Shown here piece by piece: positions 38,686 to 47,806 of a stretch of 64,000 bases of DNA. Origin of the DNA: Fidelibacterota bacterium. GTDB taxonomy: Bacteria > Fidelibacterota > Marinisomatia > Marinisomatales > Marinisomataceae. Within the stretch, counting starts at the first letter, position 1, and each line of letters opens with the position of its first letter. Location of the stretch: the NCBI GenBank assembly GCA_019654715.1, contig BPEH01000001.1, forward strand, positions 1-64,000, in the 5' to 3' direction. The notes beneath the pieces were generated by a model, which was not told where the DNA came from, did not search any database, and worked only from the letters and a program-made list of their open reading frames with translations. A program made the translations under genes and the position numbers.

Positions 38686-39706
38686 TTAATTGTCATTTAT
38701 CTTAGTTTCCGCAAGATTTCTCATATCTACAACAGAATCATGTTCATCAACAATTTCTTTCCCCAATAATGTTTCGACTGCATCTTCTAAGGTAATTAAA
38801 CCAGTAAGAGTGTCAAAATCGTCCTTAACAAGACATAAATGATCTCTATTTTCAATAAATAATTCTAAAACTTTATCAATGGAATCATTCTCATTTACCC
38901 ACGGAATCTCCTTGATAATCTCTGACATTCTAGTACTAAATTGATCTTCTGCTTTACGGTTGACAAAATTATAACGGTTCACCATACCAACCATATTATC
39001 CAAATTTGTGTCAAAAACGGGTATTCTGGTAAAATCTAGGGTTTCATGCTCCTCTAGGACCTGTCCAACTGTCATATCCTTTTAAGGGCGAATATAACGT
39101 TTCTTGGGGTCATTACGTCGTTAACTTTAATATCTTTTAGACGGAGAGTATTTTCAATTAAATCTGTTTCTTGTTCTTCTAAAATACCTTCATCTTCACC
39201 CATTTCTGCCATTGCAATTACTTCTTCCCTTGTAACAGAAGTAGAATCAGAACCAAAATTAGAGATAAATTCAGCCAATAAAACAAATGGGTAGGTTACC
39301 CAAATTAAGAATTGAATAAATCGTACTGCAGAACCAACTAACCCTCTCCAATAAGTACTCCCTAATGTCTTAGGAATAATTTCAGAAAAAACTAGAATCA
39401 AAAAAGTTAATACCCCTGATGCTATTGCAACATAAGGTTCTCCGAACAAATCAAAAACTTGTGCACCAACACCTGCTGCTCCTATTGTATGAGCAAAAGT
39501 ATTTAAGGTTAAAATGGCTGCTAATGGTCTGTTGATATTTCTTTAAACCCATCAAGAATAAGTCCACTTTTCTCGTTTTCTCTCTTCAAGATTGACGCGT
39601 AAGAACTTGGAGTAGAAAGCAATACCGCCTCTAATAAAGAACAAATAAATGAAAGAAATAACGCTAAACAAAAGTAAGTGATTAATAAGTCATGTCGAGG
39701 AAACAC
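38686..39706 (-). CDS. CNNM/CorC-type hemolysin-family protein with CBS domains (frameshifted)
   Basis: GTG at 39706 overlaps the stop of the upstream membrane gene (TAGTG). The N-terminal DUF21 transmembrane domain includes ITYFCLALFLSFICSLLEAV, and, after a break near 39525, RPLAAILTLNTFAHTIG, GVLTFLILVFSEIIPKTLG. Then come EEVIAMAEMGEDEG, IENTLRLKDIKVNDVMTPR, and after a second break near 39085 two CBS domains ending LLGKEIVDEHDS. It probably acts in magnesium or cobalt export. Corrected length ~340 residues. The transporter-associated C-terminal domain seen in longer members is missing. Confidence 0.87.
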
Positions 39707-40395
39707 TACTCTTTTTTGCTGGGAGATATAACAATATAAAATGTATAATCATCAAAAATTCAAAAAGAAGAATATACCAAGGCCATTCTTTGTTAATATA
39801 AGAGGATTATTTGCAATCGGAGCTTCGGCCAAATACATATAATTCCCTCCAACAAGCCAGTTTACTGTCCCTACAAAAATAAAACAGGTTGGGTATAAAG
39901 AGCAATTCTCCATAAAGCACCTTTTGTTAGACTTCTCCCCATAAATACCATAAGCCATACAGGAACAAGGAAAATCATTGAATGCCCAACATAGTAATCA
40001 AATACTTGGAAATTACTTGGATTTCCTCCTGTAAACTCTGGACTGATGATAGAATGAATAAAACCACAAATTCCCCAGAAATATAGGAATTCAAATAAGG
40101 TTTGATTGCGATAAAAAATAACAATTCCTGCTAAAATACCAGAAAGACCACACATCTCGAGGGTAAATCAGAAGCTAGAACGAATTTTCCGTTATAAATT
40201 TGGGCCAATTCTGGAGCAAATGCCATCACCAATTGATATATTCCCATTGAATATGTTAGATAAAGACGAGTTTTCTTATCCATATATTCCCCATAATCAA
40301 TATTATAGAATAAAAAGGATAGAAAAAATGAGTCCATTCCACCAAAAAGATCCAAAAGTTTCAGGAGACCAGTGTGGTATATATGTATCGCTCAA
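39706..40395 (-). CDS. YwaF/TIGR02206-like membrane protein (frameshifted)
   Basis: A probable TTG at 40395 begins SDTYIPHWSPETFGSFWW. Later frames hold YMDKKTRLYLTYSMGIYQL, then MCGLSGILAGIVIFYR, FLYFWGICGFIHSIISPEF, VFDYYVGHSMIFLVPVWL, and finally LVGGNYMYLAEAPIANNPL with the end WPWYILLFEFLMIIHFILL and YLPAKKE. NYMYL plus PWYIL near the end are the TIGR02206 signature. It is a six- to seven-helix integral membrane protein of unknown role. Breaks lie near 40300, 40155, 39895 and 39765. Its TAG overlaps the next GTG start. Confidence 0.8.
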
Positions 40396-40407
40396 TTTAT
40401 CTTTCTA

Positions 40408-40817
40408 TTAAGTTGCAAAAATCTGTTTATCATCTTTAAAGGACTTAAATTCTAAAGCATTTCCACAAGGGTAAAGGGAAAAACATTGTTGCTTGTTCTC
40501 CAGGCTCCCCTTTAAAACGAATTTTTGGCTCTATAATAAACTCCATATCATGACTTATAGACGTCACGTAATTCATGCCATTGATCCCATGTCAGAATAA
40601 CTCCAAAATGACTCGCAGGAACATTGTCTCCGTCTACTTTATTTGTCTCGATACCTTCTTTATTGTCCACTAAATGTGCTACGACTTGATGCCCAAACAT
40701 ATCAAAGTCAATCCAGTCATCAGATGTTCTTCCAACATCGCATTGTAAAACATCAACATAGAATGATTTAGTAGTGTCTAAGTCTGTAACTGGAAACGCT
40801 AAATGAAATGGCCTCAT
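40408..40817 (-). CDS. VOC (glyoxalase/dioxygenase-fold) family protein (frameshifted)
   Basis: Begins MRPFHLAFPVTDLDTTKSFY, the first beta-alpha-beta-beta-beta unit with a metal-ligand histidine, then WIDFDMFGHQVVAHLV and HFGVILTWDQWHEL with the second histidine. After a break near 40550 the frame carries KIRFKGEPGEQATMFF and, after another indel, CGNALEFKSFKDD with the glutamate ligand, ending KQIFAT at 40408. About 136 residues. This matches small VOC proteins close to the glyoxalase/bleomycin-resistance group. No substrate can be named. Confidence 0.82.
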
Positions 40818-40900
40818 TAGACAAATATTAACTATTATAACACATCAATCCAAGAATTAATTATAATTCAAGTATTAGTTTATGTTATTCTTCTATCTCC

Positions 40901-41632
40901 TTATATAAGTGAAAATGAAATGATATCATTTACAAATTTTTGATTGAATTTTTTAGATGTTACAACATCATTATGTCCTGCGCCTTCATATATTTTATAG
41001 GAAGCATTTAAATGATCTTTTAGGTATAATGATGCATGGTTTGGTACAATCTTATCTTTATCATTTATAATACATAACACATTATCAGGACCGCTAAAAT
41101 GAGGGTTATCATAGAATTTTTGCCATGAATTACGATAATTCAAGAATTCCTTTAAAAATTTTGGATCTTCTCTTATGGTTTTTGTCCAAAGTTTGTGTTG
41201 AACCTCTTTAGGGGTATGATTTGTAAAAAACATAGGTTGGGTAACCCAATATGGCATATATCCACCAAACATTAGCTTCATCATCATTTTTTTAAATCTT
41301 TTTTTAATAAATTGCTTTTTTTCTTCTTTTTCTCAGGATAAAGCCCTGATGCAACAATGATTAACTTATCAATCCTCTCCCCTAGTTTATAAGCAACATA
41401 TCCTGCAAAAAAGACCGCCCAAACTATGTCCTACCAGAATAATATCTCTATCAGGGTGATTTTTGGTAATATTCTCGACGCTATTTAACGCAGAATTAAA
41501 TCCAGTCTCCATAGTTGTAAAATCCAGATCAATCAATGAATAATGTATATTTTCTCTGTTGAGAAGAGGTCTAATGCTCTCCCAGAAAAATGATCTAATT
41601 CCAATCCCGTGAAAAAAAACAAAGTGTTTCAT
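40901..41632 (-). CDS. Alpha/beta hydrolase (one frameshift)
   Basis: Begins MKHFVFFHGIGIRSFFWESI (oxyanion HG), with the nucleophile elbow VGHSLGG. The frame is lost near 41390 just after the nucleophile. The adjacent frame continues GYVAYKLGERIDKLIIVASG and KKRFKKMMMKLMFGGYMPYW, with NVLCIINDKDKIVP (acid) and GAGHNDVV (His). About 245 residues. It belongs to the general esterase/lipase-like alpha/beta hydrolases. It is encoded between the tRNA pair and the VOC gene. Confidence 0.82.
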
Positions 41633-41653
41633 TGAAATATCCCTCTAAAAATG

Positions 41654-41739
41654 TGCCCGGAGCCGGACTCGAACCGGCACGGAGTTTAAGCTCCGAGGGA
41701 TTTTAAGTCCCTTGTGTCTACCAATTTCACCACCCGGGC
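41654..41739 (-). tRNA. tRNA-Leu (UAA)
   Basis: 86-nt class II tRNA with acceptor GCCCGGG/TCCGGGC, D-arm GTGAAATTGGTAGACAC, anticodon stem-loop AGGGA-CTTAAAA-TCCCT (anticodon TAA), variable arm CGGAGCTTAAACTCCG and T-loop TTCGAGT. It is 15 bases downstream of tRNA-Cys and probably cotranscribed with it. Confidence 0.96.
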
Positions 41740-41754
41740 AACATAATTTGCCTG

Positions 41755-41828
41755 AGGCGTCGGTCGGATTCGAACCGACGAATAGCGGTTTTGCAAACCG
41801 ATCCCTTAGACCGCTTGGGTACGACGCC
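41755..41828 (-). tRNA. tRNA-Cys (GCA)
   Basis: 74 nt with acceptor GGCGTCG/CGACGCC, D-arm CCCAAGCGGTCTAAGGG, anticodon loop TTGCAAA (anticodon GCA), T-loop TTCGAAT and discriminator T, which is characteristic of Cys tRNAs. The anticodon stem has a weak first pair. Confidence 0.93.
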
Positions 41829-41862
41829 AATTTTCAACCCAAAAACGTGGAAATATAGATAT

Positions 41863-43203
41863 TTAGAGGGTCAATTCAAAATCATTAACTAATATTCCAG
41901 GACAATTGGTTTCCCCTGGATTTCTTCCGTCATAAGTATCAATAACTGGTCTAGCCAATACCTTTTCTCCAACTGCTTCTAAATTATCTCCAAGAAAATT
42001 ATAAAAAGAATCGTCAAAACGCATGGTTTTAATAGGAGCAATCATTTCTCCATTTTCTACCCAATAACAAACATAACGTGTTAATCCTGTAATTCTTCCT
42101 CCTAAATTATCACTCCAATTTAGATAATGAATATTGGACATAAATAAGCCTGTATCTAATGCTTTTAATTTATCATTATCATGCAAAGATCCTCCATGTA
42201 TAGATGGAGAACGTAAATATTCCCCCATTCCCCATGAATTTTCGTCTTCAGCATAATTTGACTCAAGATTATACTCATTTGCCGTTTTAGAATTAATAAG
42301 AGCATTTTCAAATACACCATTCTTAATAATTGAGACGATACTAGAGACTTCTCCCCTTGTATTAAATGGAGCAGTTGTTAAATCTGTAAATGATTCATCC
42401 AAAGAAAATAAAGGAGATAATTTCTTTTTTTCATTCCTCATTTTGATAAAACAGCTCGATCCTTTTCGTATAGAGGATTCACTCACACCGTTCCACGAAA
42501 ACATATCAATAAAATCAGCAACAGCACATGGCTCAAACCATGTTCTATATTTTCCTGGTTTTAGCTCTATTCTTGGTTTATCCATTAAGGATAATTGGCT
42601 TGAAGCATCCGTAAAAACTTTATGAAATTCAGATTCATTCCAATTTGAATGAGGATACAATATCTTGACCATATTTTCATTCCTATCAATGAGAGAAAAA
42701 TCAAAAAGAAAAGAATCTTTTTCAAACCAGTGTTTTGTTCCATTAGAAGCACAACATCCACGGAAAATCTTTCCAGAACTCCATACACCTGTTAAAGTAT
42801 TTTTATCAATAATTCCCATCAGAGAATCAAGTATATTATCTCTTTCTGGCAAATTACCAAGTGCATTTACTTCTACTGAACCAAATTTATCTGGAAAAAC
42901 AATATGATCACTTGGAGGTGTTGCGTTAAGCGACAATCTTAAAATATCAATTTCTTTAATAACTTTACGAACTGAAGAATCTAAATCTGCAGAGATTGTT
43001 GTCATTGATTGTAAACACTTATTCTTGTTGTACAACGAAAGGGTTAAGTTAAAATCTTCTATGATGCCAGATTGTCTTAATTTAGAATCATTAAAACGGA
43101 AATATTGTGAGTTTTCTCCCTCAAGAAAAAGTGTCAATTGTTCATCTGAATTGAGACAATCAAATACCTTGCTGCATAATGTATAGAATATTTCTTTTTT
43201 CAT
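41863..43203 (-). CDS. PmbA/TldE-like partner of metalloprotease TldD
   Basis: 446 residues. TldD/PmbA family with FRFNDSKLRQSG near the N-terminus and the C-terminal half GKYRTWFEPCAVADFIDM, GLTRYVCYWVENGEMI and NCPGILVNDFELTL. The metal-binding HExxxH is absent, as in PmbA/TldE, which forms the non-catalytic half of the TldD-TldE protease tunnel. The ATG overlaps the tldD stop (TAATG), so equimolar production is likely. The pair processes peptides such as microcins or heterocyclic natural products in known cases. The frame is intact. Confidence 0.83.
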   Translation of the reverse strand: MKKEIFYTLCSKVFDCLNSDEQLTLFLEGENSQYFRFNDSKLRQSGIIEDFNLTLSLYNKNKCLQSMTTISADLDSSVRKVIKEIDILRLSLNATPPSDHIVFPDKFGSVEVNALGNLPERDNILDSLMGIIDKNTLTGVWSSGKIFRGCCASNGTKHWFEKDSFLFDFSLIDRNENMVKILYPHSNWNESEFHKVFTDASSQLSLMDKPRIELKPGKYRTWFEPCAVADFIDMFSWNGVSESSIRKGSSCFIKMRNEKKKLSPLFSLDESFTDLTTAPFNTRGEVSSIVSIIKNGVFENALINSKTANEYNLESNYAEDENSWGMGEYLRSPSIHGGSLHDNDKLKALDTGLFMSNIHYLNWSDNLGGRITGLTRYVCYWVENGEMIAPIKTMRFDDSFYNFLGDNLEAVGEKVLARPVIDTYDGRNPGETNCPGILVNDFELTL

Positions 43204-44639
43204 TACACTCCCCCAAAAACTTGAATATCTTTAAATAGGCACAATGGAGAAGCATGACCAACACGTTCACTTGATTTGGTTCTCCTTTTCCGCAATTTGG
43301 TGTACCAAACACCTCAAATGTGTCTTGATCTCCCACCATATGTAAATTTTTCCCAAAAAGGATTGGTAATTCCTCTATAATTTGGGTTTTTTACTACCTT
43401 TGTTAACTGTCCATCTTCAATCATTCTACCATACTCACAACCAAACTGAAATTTGTTGCGATAATCATCAATAGACCAAGAACGATTGCTCTCCATATAC
43501 ACTCCTCGCTTAACACTTCCAATCATCTCATCTCTTGTTGATAAACCTGGTGACAGATTAATGTTAGCCATACGATCAATAGGAATACGATTCCAAGAGG
43601 AAGCTCTAAGGTTTGAAACCCCATTGACACCAGATCGTACTTGGCTTTCAATTCCACCAAGTCCTCTGACGAGTATTCCGTCTTTAATGAGATGTTCTTT
43701 TGATGCAGGCATTCCTGCATCATCAAATGCATATGTTGCTAATTGATTATCAATTGTTGGATCAAAAACAATGTTCATTAATTCTGATCCATACTGCAAA
43801 GAACCAAAATCAGTAAGATTAACAAAACTAGATCCAGCAAAATTGCGTTCATCTCCCAAAATACGATCTAATTCTAGAGGATGTCCTACACTCTCTGAAT
43901 CTGTAACATCATTTGATCTGGAGCAAGGACCAAGTCTGTTACCTCTGTCGGACATTGATCAGCTAAAAGCAATTCGACAGCCTGCTCCGAAATAACCTCA
44001 GCTTCTTCTTTTATATCATAGTTTCTAACGAATTCTGCACCTGTTTGATAACAATGTCCTCTCATTCCATGATTTGATCTAGTTTGACTATCTAATTTAT
44101 TTTGTGCTGTTGATGATAATTCAATTAATGCAATATCCATTTTTTGATCAATATCAGCTCCTGAAGTACTATAAATCTTGGTAGTACGTTGAATTAGTTC
44201 AATTGCAACTGCAGCGTGAACAATTTCTTTGGGTTGAAATAGAGCTTTTGCTCCTGTCAATGCAAGATCTTTCATGTCAGCAATAGATAAATCCATCACT
44301 GAATCAGAACAATTTGTTCGATACTTTCCTTCGTATCCTTTTCGAACTTCTGCTCCATCAAACTGGAAAATAGAATACTTGGAAGCTACCTTGGCATTTT
44401 TACATGCAGTATTGATTGCTTGCAAATATGATCTTCATCTAAATAAGGGGTTGCATAATAGGCAAACTGACCGTCTACAAGTACATCAATCATAACGCCT
44501 TTGGAAGACATTCTTTTAATACTATCAACATCAGAATTCTTTGTAGATAACGTATTCTGACCTCTTCTACATAACGCAATCCCACCCAATCGGCAGGATA
44601 ATCAACTTTTGACAGTATTTTCTTAAAATCTAAGCTCAT
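43203..44639 (-). CDS. tldD: TldD-like zinc metalloprotease (several frameshifts)
   Basis: Reconstructed from ATG 44639 (SLDFKKILSKVDYPADWVGL), through frames with TLSTKNSDVDSIKRM and GVMIDVLVDGQFAYYAT, a central domain (LALTGAKALFQPKEIVHA), then LVLAPDQMMLQI. Here a single missing base falls within the catalytic His codon: restoring one T gives LQIHESVGHPLELDRILG, the HExxxH zinc site. The rest, FVNLTDFGSLQYGSEL, YAFDDAGMPA and FEVFGTPNCGKGEP, matches TldD, ending with VFGGV at 43203. About 480 residues. Breaks lie near 44555, 44420, 43905, 43320 and 43265. Confidence 0.85.
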
Positions 44640-44731
44640 AGTAAGTCATTTTTGCATAGTTTTTATCTCTAAAAAATAAATATATGCCATAAATATCTAC
44701 CTGTATGAAAATAATGCAGACATTTACCCTT

Positions 44732-44747
44732 TGGCACCCTTTTTGTA
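44732..44747 (+). promoter_or_regulatory. Sigma-54-like -24/-12 promoter upstream of hsp20
   Basis: TGGCACCCTTTTTGTA matches the RpoN consensus TGGCACg-N4-TTGCa at all bases of the -24 element, with TTGT in place of TTGC at -12 and the exact GG-N10-G(C/T) spacing. The predicted start lies ~12 bases downstream, giving a ~33-base leader before the hsp20 ATG at 44791. No second promoter was clear in the 150-base gap. Confidence 0.4.
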
Positions 44748-44790
44748 ACAATATGTATGTAATTAAACAATTAAACCAAAGGAGTTTAAA

Positions 44791-45206
44791 AATGAGTTTA
44801 ATAAAATGGAAACCATTAAACAACCAAATAGATACATTTGATAACCTATTTGATCAGTTTTTTAATGATTTTGCGTTCAATCCTCAATTTAGCTTAGCAA
44901 CCAATCAACCATATTCTCATATGAATGAAAATAAAAAAGAATATTATTTGAATATGGACTTGCCGGGTGTTCAAAAAAAGGATGTTAATGTACGCCTTGA
45001 GAATAATCATGTGATTGTTAGTGGAGAACGAAAAAATGATACTCTAAAATGAACATGCTTATGGAAAATTTGAACGAATCTTCAAGGTTCCTAGCAATGT
45101 GAACATTAACAAGATCAACGCAAACCTAAAAAATGGAGTTTTAAACATCGCTTTTCCTAAGGATAAAAATGCCATCGGAAAAGAAATTGATATTAAAATC
45201 TCTTAA
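44791..45206 (+). CDS. Hsp20 / alpha-crystallin small heat-shock protein (one frameshift)
   Basis: ATG with AAAGGAG ten bases upstream. The N-terminal part SLIKWKPLNNQIDTFDNLF leads into the alpha-crystallin domain (YYLNMDLPGVQKKDVNVRLE, HVIVSGERKND). The frame breaks in an A run near 45050; adding one A yields NEHAYGKFERIFKVPSNVN, INANLKNGVLNIAFPK and the terminal DIKIS, giving ~139 residues. It is a holdase that binds unfolding proteins. A strong terminator follows 15 bases after the stop, so it is a single-gene transcript. Confidence 0.92.
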
Positions 45207-45220
45207 ATAAACATAAATAA

Positions 45221-45252
45221 AAAAAGAAGGGGCATTTAGCCCCTTTTTTTTT
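45221..45252 (+). terminator. Rho-independent terminator after hsp20
   Basis: Five G/C pairs (GGGGC at 45229-45233 with GCCCC at 45239-45243) enclose the loop ATTTA and are followed by nine T (45244-45252), with A-rich sequence before the stem, so it could also act in reverse. The next gene starts only four bases later. Confidence 0.9.
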
Positions 45253-45256
45253 AATA

Positions 45257-46210
45257 TTGCTATGTGATTTACGACAAATCTTAAAAACTATTGGTTCTAC
45301 TCCTATCGTAAAACTTAATTCGATTGGATCTCACCTTGAATGCAATCTCTTTGCGAAACTAGAATTATTTAATCCTGGGGGATCAGTCAAAGATCGTATT
45401 GCTCTAGAAATGGTAGAATGCGCTGAAAAAGAAGGTAGAATTAAACCTGGAGATACCCTTATTGAAGCAACTTCTGGAAATACAGGAATTGGGCTTGCAT
45501 TAGCAGCAGCGGTTAAAAAATATAAGATGATTATTGTCATGCCAGAAAAAATGAGATGGAAAAAGAATTAACCTTAAGAGCATTGGGTGCAAAAATTATC
45601 AGAACACGAACTGAAGCTGCATATGAAGATCCAGATAGCAATTTTTCTATCGCAAAAAAATTAAATGGAGAAATTCCAAATAGCCACATATTTGACCAAT
45701 GGGAAAATGAGTGCAATCCTGAGGCGCACTAAAGCAACTTCTCAAGAAATATTGGACGATTTTGGAACTGATTTACACATGGTGGTTATGGGCGTTGGCA
45801 CAGGAGGAACCATTACTGGAGTAGGCAAACGTCTCAAAAAAGAGATTCCTGGTATTAAGATTATTGGGGCAGATCCCTACGGTTCAATCCTCGGTGGTGG
45901 CGATGAAGTCCATCCCTATCATGTTGAAGGGATTGGATATGACTTTTTTCCAAAGATTTTAGACAATTCTATCGTCGATAAATATGTTAAAGTAAACGAT
46001 AAAGATACCTTCAAAATCGCTAGAAGCCTTATACAAGATGAAGGGCTCTTAATCGGGGGTTCATGTGGTACAGCAGCTTTTGCGGCTTTAGAAGCAGCAA
46101 AATCGCTTAAAAAAGGGCAAAATTGCCTAATAATCCTTCCTGATGGTATCAGAAACTATATGAGAAAATTTGTTTCAGATGAGTGGATGGAAGAAAACGA
46201 TCTTATTTAG
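45257..46210 (+). CDS. Cystathionine beta-synthase-type PLP enzyme without regulatory domain (frameshifted)
   Basis: The catalytic fold begins [15 protein letters not shown], contains the PLP-lysine loop [11 protein letters not shown] and [12 protein letters not shown], and after a break near 45555 reads [20 protein letters not shown] and IPNSHIFDQ, then after another near 45735 [46 protein letters not shown] and [18 protein letters not shown] are closer to cystathionine beta-synthase than to CysK. There are no C-terminal CBS-pair domains. It would condense serine (or an activated serine) with homocysteine. The start is uncertain: TTG 45257, or ATG 45262 if one T is extra. Confidence 0.83.
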
Positions 46211-47777
46211 TTAACATTCTTTTTGTTCTTTTACTTCTCTGAAATGTAATGGCAAATCTGTGAGCTTCATCTCGTATCTGTTTTAATAGATTTAATGCTG
46301 GAGAATTTTTTGCAATTATTAAAGGTTGTTTTTTAGTTGGGATAAACACTTCCTCTAGTTTCTTTGCCAATGCTACAACAGGAAGATTTAATTCCAATTT
46401 ATCCAATGATAATTTAGCGGATGAAAGCTGCCCTTTCCCACCATCAATCAAAATTAAATCAGGTAAAGGATTTTTCTCGGCAAGTTGTCTTTTATATCGA
46501 CGAAATACAACTTCTTTCATGGATTCAAAATCATCAATTTTGTCAACATTAATATTGTATTTCCGATACCCACTTTTATAAGGTTTCCCATCTTTAAATA
46601 CTACCATTGATGCGACCGTATCTGTCCCTCCTAAATGTGAGATATCAAACGCCTCAATTAATCTAGGACTGACATCCAATCCAAATATATCTTGTAATTC
46701 TTGGAGAATTTTTGGGACATAATCTTTTCGTTTTTTCAGGTTTAATAGCCATTCATTTAGTAACAATTGTGCATTCTTATTGGCTAGCTTTACCTCTTGT
46801 AATTTTTGTGATCGTTGGGGAACTAGAAATTGTACTTTCTTTCCATTCAGTGTTGATAACCATTCCTGTAAATCTTCTGTCTCATCGGGAAGTTCTGGAA
46901 AATAGATTTTGGACGGGATATAGGCAGAATTCATGTAAAAATTTACAATCACAGATCGTAATAATTCGCTCACTGGAAGATTGGTTTTAGAAGATACTTT
47001 TTCTCTGCTTATAATCCTTCCTTCCTGTATACGTAGAATAACCACAACATGGTAGTCATCCTTTGATTTCACCCCAAATATATCCCGATTAGAAAAGTCA
47101 GCTTCCAATTTGCGTTGGCGTGTTTTAAAGCTTTTGATTGCTCTTAATTGATCCCGTACTCTAGCAGATTCTTCATACATTAACTTTGATGAAAACAAGT
47201 CCATTTTTTTAGCCAATTTCTTCTCTACAGATTTGGTTCCTCCTTTTAAGAACAAAATCATATGTTCAATCATCTCATGATATTCTTCTTGAGAAATTTT
47301 AATTAACCCCAACCCCTTTTTAACAACTGATTTATCTTGAAGCTCTACATAACAATTTCGTATTGGAAATGCTCGATGCAATACATCTAACAATCGTCGC
47401 ATTGATTTCACATCTGTATACGGCCCAAAATAGGTTGATTGATCATTAAGAATTGTTCTTGTAACATCAATTTTAGGAAGGGCTTCATTGGTAATCTTTA
47501 GGTATGGAAATGATTTATCATCCTTGAGTTGAACATTATATTTTGGTTTATGTTTTTTAATCAGATTTGCTTCCGTGATAAAAGCATCTGCCTCATCCTG
47601 ACATACAATCCACTCCAGGGTATTTATTCTTTTAATTAGAGACTGTTCTTTGGGAGTACGATACGATTTTTTTTGGAAATATGATTTAACTCTTTTTTTT
47701 AAATTCTTTGCTTTTCCAATATAAATAATGTTGTCAGATTTATCTTTGAATTGATAAACGCCAGGCGATGCTGGCAA
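46203..47777 (-). CDS. uvrC: Excinuclease ABC subunit C, lacking the helix-hairpin-helix end
   Basis: 524 residues from a TTG, with no ATG or GTG available upstream in frame; ten further codons could precede it with an unusual start. Domains are the GIY-YIG nuclease (PGVYQFKDKSDNIIYIGKA), FGPYTDVKSMRRLLDVLHRAFPIR, a UVR segment binding UvrB (KKLAKKMDLFSSKLMYEESA), and the RNase H-like 5' nuclease (RLIEAFDISHLGGTDTVASM, DLILIDGGKGQLSSA, DEAHRFAI). It stops right after SKRTKRML, so the (HhH)2 DNA-binding domain of ~60 residues is missing. The 3' end overlaps the convergent CBS-type gene. Confidence 0.93.
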   Translation of the reverse strand: MPASPGVYQFKDKSDNIIYIGKAKNLKKRVKSYFQKKSYRTPKEQSLIKRINTLEWIVCQDEADAFITEANLIKKHKPKYNVQLKDDKSFPYLKITNEALPKIDVTRTILNDQSTYFGPYTDVKSMRRLLDVLHRAFPIRNCYVELQDKSVVKKGLGLIKISQEEYHEMIEHMILFLKGGTKSVEKKLAKKMDLFSSKLMYEESARVRDQLRAIKSFKTRQRKLEADFSNRDIFGVKSKDDYHVVVILRIQEGRIISREKVSSKTNLPVSELLRSVIVNFYMNSAYIPSKIYFPELPDETEDLQEWLSTLNGKKVQFLVPQRSQKLQEVKLANKNAQLLLNEWLLNLKKRKDYVPKILQELQDIFGLDVSPRLIEAFDISHLGGTDTVASMVVFKDGKPYKSGYRKYNINVDKIDDFESMKEVVFRRYKRQLAEKNPLPDLILIDGGKGQLSSAKLSLDKLELNLPVVALAKKLEEVFIPTKKQPLIIAKNSPALNLLKQIRDEAHRFAITFQRSKRTKRMLTK

Positions 47778-47806
47778 TCCATTAATGTTGGAAGTAAGGT
47801 TTATTT

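Noticed and set aside
45257-46210. Cysteine synthase CysK annotation
   Set aside because: [27 protein letters not shown] and [13 protein letters not shown] segments match cystathionine beta-synthase-type sequences better, though the fold is shared.
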